A stretch of 64,000 nt of DNA. Source: UKL13-3 sp044353855 (GTDB taxonomy: Bacteria; Bacteroidota; Bacteroidia; UKL13-3). Shown in pieces: positions 34,610 through 42,548 of this stretch. Location of the stretch: NCBI GenBank assembly GCA_044353855.1, contig JBILBF010000003.1, positions 124,001 to 188,000 on the forward strand. The letters are read 5' to 3'. The position numbers and the translations under genes are program-made. How positions within the stretch are numbered: the stretch's first letter is position 1; each line of letters opens with the position of its first letter. A model generated the notes under the pieces. The model worked only from the letters and a program-made list of their open reading frames with translations, ran no database searches and was not told the origin of the DNA.

Positions 34610-35275
34610 TTAGCTTCTCCTATTAAAAATAGAAATATAATACAATAAAGTAGCTAGAGACGAAATAGCCGCAATAACATACGTTGATGCTGCCCAATTT
34701 AATGCTTTCCGAGCCATTGTATATTCATTCTTTTGAACAATTCCTTTTGAATCTAACCAAGCCATTGCACGGGTACTAGCGTCAAATTCAACAGGTAAAG
34801 TAATAAAAGAAAACAATGTTATTCCAGCTAACATGATAATTCCAATTGCTAATAATTGAGGAAAGGAATTCATTAATAAAATTCCAGCTAATAAAACCCA
34901 TTGTACCCATTTTGAGGTAATGCTTACTACAGGTACAATTGCAGATCTAAAAGTTAACCAAGTATATGCTTTAGCATGCTGAACTGCATGACCGCATTCA
35001 TGAGAAGCTACAGCTGCTGCCAAAACGCTTCGACCATGAAATACATCTTGACTTAAATTAACTGTTTTATCTTGAGGATTGTAATGATCTGAAAGTTGAC
35101 CTTCAACTGAAATCACTTTAACATCAGTAATCCCATTGTCTTCTAGCATCTGTTGAGCTATTTCAGCACCAGATAAGTTAGTTGTTAACGTTACTTCAGC
35201 ATATTCGGCTGCTTTTCGTTTAAACTGCCAGCTTATTAAAAAGCTAATACCTAGTAATGCAAATATTAAAATCAT
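34610..35275 (-). CDS. Membrane zinc metallopeptidase, YugP type
   Basis: Neutral zinc protease of 221 residues. The motif AAVASHECGHAVQHA is the HExxH zinc site. It is flanked by an N-terminal membrane segment (ILIFALLGISFLISW) and two to three C-terminal helices (IVPVVSITSKWVQWVLLAGILL and following). Typical of the YugP/PF04298 family; substrate unknown. Not related to the M48 protein at 7.7 kb. Transcribed in the same direction as the DUF6728 gene upstream. Confidence 0.88.
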   Translation of the reverse strand: MILIFALLGISFLISWQFKRKAAEYAEVTLTTNLSGAEIAQQMLEDNGITDVKVISVEGQLSDHYNPQDKTVNLSQDVFHGRSVLAAAVASHECGHAVQHAKAYTWLTFRSAIVPVVSITSKWVQWVLLAGILLMNSFPQLLAIGIIMLAGITLFSFITLPVEFDASTRAMAWLDSKGIVQKNEYTMARKALNWAASTYVIAAISSLATLLYYISIFNRRS

Positions 35276-35322
35276 AGTTTTATGTAATTAGTGTAAATTG
35301 ATTTTGGCAAAAGTTATTCCAA

Positions 35323-35487
35323 TTATCTAAAAATTTTTAGAAGCAGATAAATCATGCCAAAAAGAAACATAACAATCGAAATTTTATTAATGCCATGCAT
35401 CATTTTAAGATTAAAAGATGACGGTTCGTCAGCAGGACGAGGTTTCCAAAAGGTAATATAAGACCCTATTTTTTTAAGTATTTTCAT
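35323..35487 (-). CDS. DUF6728-like small membrane protein
   Basis: 54 residues, shorter than normal ORF cut-offs. Start at ATG 35487, stop at 35323-35325. The sequence runs MKILKKIGSYITFWKPRPAD, then EPSSFNLKMMHGINKISIVM and a final hydrophobic helix FLFGMIYLLLKIF. The central SFNLKxMHGINKIS motif matches what I know of DUF6728, a small single-helix family of Bacteroidota. Function unknown. Lies between the zinc protease and mntR, divergent from mntR. It explains most of the 308-bp interval 35276-35583; the remainder is the mntR promoter region. Confidence 0.72.
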   Translation of the reverse strand: MKILKKIGSYITFWKPRPADEPSSFNLKMMHGINKISIVMFLFGMIYLLLKIFR

Positions 35488-35550
35488 AACTAAGGATACG
35501 AATATAATTGTTTATGATAAAGATTCTATTTCAAATAAAATAAAAATATT

Positions 35551-35566
35551 TTTAGACTTGTCTAAA
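35551..35566. promoter_or_regulatory. Putative MntR operator
   Basis: Perfect inverted repeat TTTAGAC-TT-GTCTAAA, directly upstream of the -7 box of the mntR-mntH operon. Its size and shape fit the box of a DtxR/MntR dimer, so autorepression in the presence of metal is likely. Confidence 0.7.
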
Positions 35567-35570
35567 TTTT

Positions 35571-35578
35571 TATATTTG
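35571..35578 (+). promoter_or_regulatory. -7 element of the mntR operon
   Basis: TATATTTG is an exact match, ending 5 nt before the mntR ATG at 35584, which predicts a leaderless transcript. No canonical TTG at -33; the operator occupies the spacer. Confidence 0.65.
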
Positions 35579-35583
35579 CACAC

Positions 35584-36243
35584 ATGTATTCATTCACAGA
35601 AGAAAACTACCTTAAATCTATTTATAAATTATCAGAAAGAGTTGACTCTAAGATAACAACAAATGCTATTGCCGAATTACTTAAAACAAAAGCTGCATCG
35701 GTAACAGATATGGTTCAAAAGTTATCTGATAAAAAACTATTAAAATATGAAAAATACAAAGGGGTATCATTAACTGAAAAAGGCCGATTGGTTGCAGTTG
35801 AAACGGTTAGAAAACACCGGTTATGGGAAGTTTTTTTATTCGAAAAACTACAATTTGGATGGGATGAAGTGCATGATATTGCTGAACAATTAGAACATAT
35901 AAACTCTGAAGCACTTACCAATAAATTAGATGACTTTTTAGGCAATCCTTCACACGACCCTCATGGAGACCCCATACCAACTCGAAATGGTGAAATTAAA
36001 AAATCGAATTTAATCTTATTATGTGATGCTAAGCTCAAGCAAAAATTAATTATGAGCGGTGTTGCTGATCATAGTGCCAATTTTTTGCAACACCTCAATA
36101 AAATAGCAATAACATTAGGTAGTAAATTAGAACTTATTGATAAAAATGAATATGATGGCTCCATTGAAATAAAAGTAATGACTAATAAACATTTGCATTT
36201 GAGTAAGGAGGTTGCTAAGAATATTTTAGTTAAAACATATTAA
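35584..36243 (+). CDS. mntR: DtxR/MntR family metal-dependent repressor
   Basis: Transcriptional repressor of 219 residues. N-terminal winged helix (MYSFTEENYLKSIYKL, then AASVTDMVQKLSDKKLLKYEKYKGVSLTEKGRLVA), a metal-binding dimer domain (RKHRLWEVFLFEKL, EVHDIAEQLEHINSEAL) with His and Glu ligands, and a C-terminal SH3-like FeoA domain from about residue 145. The palindrome upstream and the Mn/Fe transporter 5 bp downstream point to control of its own operon. Whether the metal is Mn or Fe cannot be read from the ligands alone. Confidence 0.86.
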   Translation: MYSFTEENYLKSIYKLSERVDSKITTNAIAELLKTKAASVTDMVQKLSDKKLLKYEKYKGVSLTEKGRLVAVETVRKHRLWEVFLFEKLQFGWDEVHDIAEQLEHINSEALTNKLDDFLGNPSHDPHGDPIPTRNGEIKKSNLILLCDAKLKQKLIMSGVADHSANFLQHLNKIAITLGSKLELIDKNEYDGSIEIKVMTNKHLHLSKEVAKNILVKTY

Positions 36244-36248
36244 ATATT

Positions 36249-38120
36249 ATGTCATCTTCAAATTCATTAAGCGAGGTACACGAAACAGTTAAGATTCCAA
36301 CTAAACGAAATTTTTGGAAAACACTTCTTGCATTTTTAGGACCAGCATATATGGTTAGTGTTGGTTATATGGACCCGGGTAATTGGGCAACTGATATTGC
36401 TGGTGGAAGTAAATTTGGATACCAGTTAATTTGGGTTCTCCTGATGAGTAACTTGATGGCGTTGTTACTTCAGAGTTTAGCAGCTAGATTAGGTGTAGTT
36501 AAAGGACTTGATTTAGCTCAAGCATCCAGACAACAATATGCCCCTTGGGCTAATATTTCATTATATGCTTTAGCCGAAATAGCTATTGCAGCTTGTGATT
36601 TAGCTGAAATTATTGGAATGGCTATTGGGTTAAATTTATTATTTGATTTGCCTTTAGTTTATGGAGTAATTATCACTGTACTTGATACCTTTTTGTTATT
36701 ATTTTTACTCAATAAGGGAATTCGAAAAATGGAGGTATTTATTGTCAGCCTTATTGTCATTATTGGCCTTTCCTTTATTACTGAAATGCTGATTGTTAAA
36801 CCTGAAGTTTCATTGTTAATAAAAGGGTTTATTCCATCATCATTAACTCCCGATGCTTTATATATTGCTATCGGTATTATTGGGGCCACTGTTATGCCTC
36901 ACAATCTTTATTTACATTCTTCCCTTGTTCAAACCCGTAAGTTTAACAAAGATGTTAACGGTATCAAACAAGCTTTAAAGTTTAATTTTATTGATTCAAC
37001 CATTGCACTTAATTTAGCATTTTTCGTAAATGCTGCTATTCTCATCCTGGCTGCTTCAGCGTTTCATAAAAATGGATACAATTCGATAAGTAGCATTCAA
37101 GATGCTCATGTTTTACTCAACTCAATATTTGGTAACTTGGCTCCTACCCTTTTTGCAATAGCACTAATTTGTGCTGGCCAAAGTTCAACTATTACAGGAA
37201 CTTTAGCGGGCCAAATTGTAATGGAAGGTTATTTAAATCTTCGTATAAGTCCTTGGATTAGAAGATTGCTAACACGCATGTTAGCTATTGCTCCAGCCTT
37301 ATTTACTATTTTTTATTTTGGCGAAGAAAAACTTGGTGAATTATTAATTTTAAGTCAAGTAATATTAAGTATGCAATTAGGATTTGCTGTTATTCCACTT
37401 ATACATTTTACATCAAGTAAATTATTAATGAATGATTTTGCTATCAAACTATGGTTAAAAATAGCAGCATGGACAACTGCAATAATCATTATCGTTTTAA
37501 ATATTAAACTAGTTATAAATGAAGTTACATCACTTTTTAATTACTTAGGTCAAGATGGTTTTTGGATAAAACTAATCGTTATCCTATTTTTAATCTATAT
37601 AGCAGCCCTATTATTTTACGTTTCGTTTGAACCCATCATTAAAAGAAATAAAACAGCAAAATCAAGTATTCCCCATGGTGAGGCTATTACATTAAGCGAA
37701 TTAAAACAATCAGTGTATAAACATATTGCTATTACAGTCGATTTTTCAAAAAATGACGAAACCACTATTCAACATGCACTTTCACTCGGAGGAACTGCTG
37801 CTGTTTATTTATTGATCCATATCGTAGAGTCGGCTGGTGCATTAAGGCTAGGCGAAGATATTATGGATAATGAAACCTTACACGATACCGAAAACCTTAA
37901 AAAGTACCAATTGGATTTGATGCGTTTGGGTTATACAGTTACTACCCAATTGGGATATGGAAAATCAGCACATATAATTTCGGATATTGTAAATAATTGT
38001 GCTGCAGATATACTTGTAATGGGAGCTCACGGGCACAAAGGTATAAAAGATATTGTATTTGGAAGCACGGTTGATGCCGTAAGACATAATGTAAAAATTC
38101 CTGTTTTAATTGTTAAGTAG
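36249..38120 (+). CDS. mntH: NRAMP metal transporter with C-terminal UspA domain
   Basis: Inner-membrane H+-coupled Mn2+/Fe2+ importer. The N-terminal 440 residues contain the NRAMP motifs DPGNWATDIAGGSKFGY (metal ligands in DPGN) and GATVMPHNLYLHSSL (MPHN), with about 11 helices. Residues 495-623 form a universal stress protein domain (HIAITVDFSKND, then ILVMGAHGHKGIKDIVFGSTVDAVRH, with the ATP-binding G-x-x-G pattern). At 623 residues it is about 200 longer than plain MntH. Fused, in frame and without a break. The UspA domain may sense ATP or stress. Preceded by mntR, followed by ykgJ. Confidence 0.9.
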   Translation: MSSSNSLSEVHETVKIPTKRNFWKTLLAFLGPAYMVSVGYMDPGNWATDIAGGSKFGYQLIWVLLMSNLMALLLQSLAARLGVVKGLDLAQASRQQYAPWANISLYALAEIAIAACDLAEIIGMAIGLNLLFDLPLVYGVIITVLDTFLLLFLLNKGIRKMEVFIVSLIVIIGLSFITEMLIVKPEVSLLIKGFIPSSLTPDALYIAIGIIGATVMPHNLYLHSSLVQTRKFNKDVNGIKQALKFNFIDSTIALNLAFFVNAAILILAASAFHKNGYNSISSIQDAHVLLNSIFGNLAPTLFAIALICAGQSSTITGTLAGQIVMEGYLNLRISPWIRRLLTRMLAIAPALFTIFYFGEEKLGELLILSQVILSMQLGFAVIPLIHFTSSKLLMNDFAIKLWLKIAAWTTAIIIIVLNIKLVINEVTSLFNYLGQDGFWIKLIVILFLIYIAALLFYVSFEPIIKRNKTAKSSIPHGEAITLSELKQSVYKHIAITVDFSKNDETTIQHALSLGGTAAVYLLIHIVESAGALRLGEDIMDNETLHDTENLKKYQLDLMRLGYTVTTQLGYGKSAHIISDIVNNCAADILVMGAHGHKGIKDIVFGSTVDAVRHNVKIPVLIVK

Positions 38121-38121
38121 C

Positions 38122-38607
38122 ATGATACCAATTGCTGATATAAAATACAAAGCCACTAAGCTGAAAACAGAAAACAAAAAATTTTTGGACCAGCTTAAAA
38201 AGCGAACACCAAAGGATTTGGATCATCAATTTGAACAATTACATGATGCAGCTTTTGATAAAATTGATTGTTTGACTTGCGCCAATTGTTGCAAAACCAC
38301 AGGACCACTGTTTAGGCAAAAAGATATTGAACGGTTATCTTCCCATTTAAAAATGCGCCCTGCAAATTTTGTAGAAACCTATTTGCATATTGACGAAGAA
38401 GATGACTATGTATTAAATACTTTACCTTGTCCATTTTTGGGCAGCGATAATTATTGCTCGGTTTATGAATACAGGCCAAATGCTTGCCGTGAATACCCAC
38501 ATACCAACCAACGAAAAATGCATACACGCTTTACCGAAACATTAAACAATACTACTGTTTGCCCAGCTGTATTTGAGATTGTAGAGAAGTTGAAACAAAT
38601 TTATTAA
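38122..38607 (+). CDS. YkgJ family cysteine-cluster protein
   Basis: 161 residues. Eight cysteines lie in a conserved pattern: DCLTCANCCKTTGPLF, then CPFLGSDNYCSVYEYRPNACREYPH, with one more near the C-terminus; a metal or iron-sulfur site is likely but unproven. The ATG at 38122 is 1 bp after the mntH stop. The frame extends back to a TTG at 38110, but that start overlaps mntH. Third gene of the manganese operon. Its 3' end overlaps the convergent DCC gene by 4 bp. Confidence 0.8.
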   Translation: MIPIADIKYKATKLKTENKKFLDQLKKRTPKDLDHQFEQLHDAAFDKIDCLTCANCCKTTGPLFRQKDIERLSSHLKMRPANFVETYLHIDEEDDYVLNTLPCPFLGSDNYCSVYEYRPNACREYPHTNQRKMHTRFTETLNNTTVCPAVFEIVEKLKQIY

Positions 38608-38990
38608 TCTAAAAACAACCCTCTTTGTTCGGGAGTTGGAATTTTGCAGCTATCAAATTTACCAAACCATTTGTACCTATTGCGTGCTATAAAATCGTAA
38701 ACTCCATCACGTATAAAAGGCGGTATAATTATAAAGGCATAAAATAATACCCAAAATCCTCCTAGTTGTTGAAACATTTTTAATGCCGCTGATGAGCGAT
38801 AAAAAACCTTACCATTTTCAAACAACACAAACGAATCAAATGAAATGGATGAACCAAGTGTTTGTTTAGCAAAATCAGATTGCAAGGTTGCAAAACGAAA
38901 TAAACGCTTGGTATCTTGCTTAATGATAAACTGAACACTATGGTCGCATAGCCCACAAACGCCATCATAAAAAACTATTGGTTGGTTCAT
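38604..38990 (-). CDS. DCC family thiol-disulfide oxidoreductase
   Basis: Thioredoxin-fold protein of the DUF393/DCC group. The start MNQPIVFYDGVCGLCDHSVQF places the D-x-x-C-x-x-C motif close to the N-terminus. I choose ATG 38990, giving 128 residues; ATGs at 38996 and 39023 also fit the frame. The C-terminal motif RDGVYDFIARNRYKWFG is conserved in the family. Function unknown. Confidence 0.78.
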   Translation of the reverse strand: MNQPIVFYDGVCGLCDHSVQFIIKQDTKRLFRFATLQSDFAKQTLGSSISFDSFVLFENGKVFYRSSAALKMFQQLGGFWVLFYAFIIIPPFIRDGVYDFIARNRYKWFGKFDSCKIPTPEQRGLFLD

Positions 38991-39058
38991 TTTCATTGAA
39001 TAGTTTATAAAATTAAAGTGCAATTATTTTAAGCGCTCTGCATTCCATAATAAATTCC

Positions 39059-39066
39059 TATTTTCG
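39059..39066 (+). promoter_or_regulatory. -7 element of ffh
   Basis: TATTTTCG (TAnnTTCG) followed by CGCC, 20 nt before the ffh ATG. A CTG lies 18 nt upstream in place of TTG. Confidence 0.5.
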
Positions 39067-39086
39067 CGCCTCAAATTTATAGTATT

Positions 39087-40415
39087 ATGTTCGATAGTTT
39101 AAGTAGTAAACTCGATAAAGCTTTTAAAACGCTTAAGGGTCAAGGAAAAATAACCGAAATCAATATTGCCGAAACGGTAAAAGAAATCCGCAAAGCTTTG
39201 ATTGATGCTGATGTAAGCTACAAAATAGCCAAAACATTTACAGATACTGTGCGCGATAAAGCATTAGGACAAAATGTACTAACTGCTGTTTCTCCTGGGC
39301 AATTATTAACTAAAATTGTAAATGATGAACTTACTCTATTATTGGGTGGACAAGCCGTTGAACTGAATACCAAAGGTTCGCCTGCAATTATATTGATGGC
39401 AGGTTTGCAAGGATCGGGAAAAACCACACACTCCGCTAAACTAGCCAACTATATTAAGAAAAAAGGGAAAACGGTGATGATGGCCGCTTGTGATGTATAC
39501 CGACCTGCAGCTATCCAGCAATTGCACGTATTAGGAGAACAAATTGGCGTTGATGTATATAGTGAAGAAGGAAATACAAACCCAGTAGATATTGCAATTA
39601 ATGCAGTAAAAAAAGCAAAAGAAAAAGGCGCTTCTGTTATTATTATAGATACCGCTGGTCGTTTATCCGTTGATGAACAAATGATGAAAGAGATTGGCGA
39701 TATCAAAGCAGCCATACAACCTCAAGAGATTTTATTTGTTGTGGATTCGATGACAGGGCAAGATGCCGTAAATACAGCCAAAGCATTTAATGATGTATTG
39801 AATTTTACAGGTGTGATCCTTACCAAATTGGATGGCGATACCCGAGGTGGGGCTGCTCTTTCTATCAAAACTATCGTTGATAAGCCTATAAAGTTTGTGG
39901 GTATGGGCGAAAAAATGGAAGCATTGGATGCTTTCCATCCAGATAGAATGGCGCAACGCATTTTGGGAATGGGTGATATTGTAAGTTTGGTAGAGCGTGC
40001 CCAACAAGTTTTTGATGAAGATGAAGCCAACCGTATTCAAAAGAAACTCTTAAAAGACCAATTTACCTTTGCCGATTTTTATACCCAAATCCAACAAATC
40101 AAAAAAATGGGTAACCTCAAAGATTTGATGGGAATGATACCAGGCGTAGGCAAATCAGTGAAAGATTTAGACATTAGTGATGATGCCTTTAAAGGGATTG
40201 AAGCCATTATCAATTCAATGACACCTGGAGAAAGACAAACTCCTGATATCATTAATGGAAGCCGCAGAAAACGTCTTGCCGATGGAAGTGGAACAGATAT
40301 TCAACAAGTAAACCAACTACTTAAGCAATTTGATGAAATGCGTAAAATGATGAAAAGTTTTGGTAAGATGCAAGGTGCTGGCAGAGGAATGCCGAAAATG
40401 CCTTTTATGAAATAG
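39087..40415 (+). CDS. ffh: Signal recognition particle protein Ffh
   Basis: GTPase that targets nascent membrane proteins to FtsY and SecYEG. N domain, then G motifs AGLQGSGKTT, DTAGRLSVDE and TKLDGDTRGGAALS; the M domain follows with MGMIPGVG, RRKRLADGSG and a methionine-rich end (GAGRGMPKMPFM). 442 residues, normal. Monocistronic; heptamer repeats and a REP-like element follow. Confidence 0.97.
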   Translation: MFDSLSSKLDKAFKTLKGQGKITEINIAETVKEIRKALIDADVSYKIAKTFTDTVRDKALGQNVLTAVSPGQLLTKIVNDELTLLLGGQAVELNTKGSPAIILMAGLQGSGKTTHSAKLANYIKKKGKTVMMAACDVYRPAAIQQLHVLGEQIGVDVYSEEGNTNPVDIAINAVKKAKEKGASVIIIDTAGRLSVDEQMMKEIGDIKAAIQPQEILFVVDSMTGQDAVNTAKAFNDVLNFTGVILTKLDGDTRGGAALSIKTIVDKPIKFVGMGEKMEALDAFHPDRMAQRILGMGDIVSLVERAQQVFDEDEANRIQKKLLKDQFTFADFYTQIQQIKKMGNLKDLMGMIPGVGKSVKDLDISDDAFKGIEAIINSMTPGERQTPDIINGSRRKRLADGSGTDIQQVNQLLKQFDEMRKMMKSFGKMQGAGRGMPKMPFMK

Positions 40416-40420
40416 AAAAA

Positions 40421-40448
40421 GAAATTCAAATACTGAAATTCGAAACTC
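40421..40448 (+). repeat. Heptamer array after ffh
   Basis: Four 7-bp units in phase: GAAATTC, AAATACT, GAAATTC, GAAACTC. Same unit as in valS and the saccharopine dehydrogenase-like gene, here non-coding, 5 bp after the ffh stop. Confidence 0.85.
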
Positions 40449-40493
40449 GAAAAGGGAGAAAACCTAGACAGAAGTGCTGATAAAGTTGGCTCG

Positions 40494-40523
40494 ATGGTGG
40501 CTGAGCGGAGCCGAAGACACCAT
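40494..40523. repeat. REP-like palindromic element (TGAGCGGAGCCGAAG core)
   Basis: ATGGTG and CACCAT flank GCTGAGCGGAGCCGAAGA, giving an imperfect hairpin of 30 bp. The core resembles the widely scattered CTGAGCGnAGTCGAAG type of intergenic repeat known from many bacterial genomes. Only one copy is in the window. Confidence 0.7.
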
Positions 40524-40546
40524 AAATATATTTGAATATTGAGTAA

Positions 40547-41140
40547 CTAAATAAACTCTTTCCACCTTGGGCCATTATTAAACAGTACATCTATGATGCT
40601 CAAGTTGGGTTCGAATGGAAACTTTTCGGAAAATACTTGTAAGTAGTTTTTACTTAAACCTTCGTGCTTCACTTTCGGACTAATTTTCATTCTGAAATCC
40701 TCTTCTACCTTTATTCCATCAAAATATTTTTGGCTGTAGTTTAGGTTAATATCCAATTTCATTATTTTTAAACACACGGATAGTAACGCTTTATTCCATT
40801 CTACCAACGAGGTAAACTCTTGTCCATAAAGTGGTTTGAAATAATCCTGGTAATACAAAAAATAGGGTGCTGAATTGTAAGCCGAAACAATGGTTTGCCA
40901 ATGCTGATGCTGCCAATTAAAATCGTTTTCTATCTTGACATCAATATTGGGTGTATGATTAGGTGCTTTTTTTACAGGAATTGTTAACGCCAGTTTTCCA
41001 TTTGCACTTAAAATAGTAGCACGATTTCGGTACGTTTGTTTGACAAAATGTTCGTGTACATCTATAACAATATCCTCCCCAGATAATAAAATCTGAAACC
41101 ATTGGATACAAGGTAAATAATGTAAGCTTAGTATAGTCAA
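40547..41140 (-). CDS. WbqC family protein
   Basis: 197 residues. The N-terminus LSLHYLPCIQWFQILLSGEDIVIDVHEHFVKQTYRNRATIL and LTIPVKK match WbqC, a family found near polysaccharide and glycosylation genes whose reaction is unknown. The segment HWQTIVSAYNSAPYFLYYQDYFKPLY is also conserved. No neighbour helps to fix a function. Confidence 0.82.
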   Translation of the reverse strand: MTILSLHYLPCIQWFQILLSGEDIVIDVHEHFVKQTYRNRATILSANGKLALTIPVKKAPNHTPNIDVKIENDFNWQHQHWQTIVSAYNSAPYFLYYQDYFKPLYGQEFTSLVEWNKALLSVCLKIMKLDINLNYSQKYFDGIKVEEDFRMKISPKVKHEGLSKNYLQVFSEKFPFEPNLSIIDVLFNNGPRWKEFI

Positions 41141-41273
41141 TTTGTCTTTTTTGGGTGTCCGCTGATGTTGTAGATTCTACAGATTACATTTATTAATTTC
41201 CTACATTTCATCTGCACATCTTCTCATTTTCAATATTGATTGACTACTGCTTACTTTCACTTTTTCCTACTTA

Positions 41274-41930
41274 CTATACTTCCATCAACCAATTGATATG
41301 ATGAATACCAGGTGCATACTCTTTGCAAATAAGGGCTTTTACATTTTCATAATGGTCGATATTGTTGACAAAATCTAAACTACTACAATCTATAAGTAAA
41401 ATCCGCAAATGCTGATTGGCATTTAAATATTGTTGGTAGGAATCTGCTAATTCAATCAAATAGTCATCGGCAATTTTTTGTTCATACACTCTTCCCCTAT
41501 TGGCAATATTCCATTGCAATTTTTCAATAGGATTGTGCAAGTATACCAACAAATCGGGCTGTGGTAATTGAATATTTATGATGTCAAACAATTTTACGTA
41601 CAACTCATATTCATCTTCATCCAAATTAATATGCGAAAATAATTTACACTTGGGAAAAATATAATCGCTTATGGTATTTTGCTGAAACAAATCTTGCTCA
41701 AGTAATTGCTTTTTTAGCTGATTAAAACGAGCTGCCATAAAACTCATTTCAAGTGGAAAAGCATATCGCCTCGCATCTTCATAAAACCTTGGAAGAAATG
41801 AATTGTCTTCAAACTCTTCCAATATCAATTTGGCATTAAAATCAATACTCAGCCTTTGTGCAAGCGAAGTTTTACCAGCACCAATATTTCCTTCGATGGC
41901 AATGTATGAATATTTGGGGATGTGTTTCAC
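41274..41930 (-). CDS. Deoxynucleoside kinase
   Basis: Phosphorylates deoxyadenosine/deoxyguanosine or a related nucleoside. The P-loop is EGNIGAGKTSLAQRLS, the LID-type sequence NRGRVYEQKIADDYL is clear, and the central LILEEFEDNSFLPRFY and RYAFPLEMSFMAARF are conserved. 218 residues. In related genomes this gene often lies next to folK, as here. Substrate range not readable. Confidence 0.88.
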   Translation of the reverse strand: MKHIPKYSYIAIEGNIGAGKTSLAQRLSIDFNAKLILEEFEDNSFLPRFYEDARRYAFPLEMSFMAARFNQLKKQLLEQDLFQQNTISDYIFPKCKLFSHINLDEDEYELYVKLFDIINIQLPQPDLLVYLHNPIEKLQWNIANRGRVYEQKIADDYLIELADSYQQYLNANQHLRILLIDCSSLDFVNNIDHYENVKALICKEYAPGIHHINWLMEV

Positions 41931-41936
41931 TTTTAG

Positions 41937-41998
41937 TTGGGTGGGTTGGTAATTAGGTTGGTTAGGTGATTTAGTTAGTTGGGTTGGTTGGTTGGATT
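41937..41998. repeat. Degenerate GGTTGGTTA-type repeats
   Basis: About 60 bp made of variants of GGTTGGTT, GGTTAGGT, TAGTTGGG and GGTTGGTTGG. Same flavour as the 8-bp repeats near lysC and in the acyltransferase gene, but too degenerate to assign units. Confidence 0.6.
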
Positions 41999-42068
41999 TT
42001 ATTTTCTTGACTTAACAAGCTAAATTACTTAATAAAAGCAAATGTGCAACTCTAAATACAGATAATAC

Positions 42069-42548
42069 CTACATTTTTTCCACCAAACTAGTATCTGTAC
42101 AGTTAATTAATAATTCGCTAACAGTTTTATTAAAAATGGGATGCACAACATTTGCTGCTATTTCGGCAAGTGGTAATAAGGTAAACCTACGTTGGTGAAG
42201 CAAGGGATGAGGAACAACTAACTCATGAGAGTTAATAATGTCATCGGCATAAAACAATAAATCAATATCTATAATACGGGGTTCCCATTTGTGTATACGG
42301 TTTCGTCCCATTTCGGTTTCAATTGTTAAAATTGTTTTTAACACTTCAAAGGGTTGTAGTTCGGTTTCAACTTCTAACACCTGATTCAAAAAATCTTGTT
42401 GGTTTGTATTGCCCCAAGGTTCAGTTTTGTATACACTTGATTGTTGGGCAATAAGACCAACAGCACTTGAAATTTTTTTGATAGCATATTCCAAATGCGT
42501 TTGGCTATTGCCAATATTACTGCCTGTAAGTAAAAATATTTTTCGCAT
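42069..42548 (-). CDS. folK: HPPK: 6-hydroxymethyl-7,8-dihydropterin pyrophosphokinase
   Basis: Folate pathway enzyme that transfers pyrophosphate from ATP to the pterin. Seen: FLLTGSNIGNSQTHLEYAIKKI, QQSSVYKTEPWGNTNQQDFLNQVLEVET, MGRNRIHKWEPRIIDIDLLFY (catalytic RxxxxxxxRxxDxD) and VVPHPLLHQRRFTLLPLAEIA. 159 residues. The ATG abuts the lysC stop without a gap, so translation is coupled to lysC. Confidence 0.95.
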   Translation of the reverse strand: MRKIFLLTGSNIGNSQTHLEYAIKKISSAVGLIAQQSSVYKTEPWGNTNQQDFLNQVLEVETELQPFEVLKTILTIETEMGRNRIHKWEPRIIDIDLLFYADDIINSHELVVPHPLLHQRRFTLLPLAEIAANVVHPIFNKTVSELLINCTDTSLVEKM

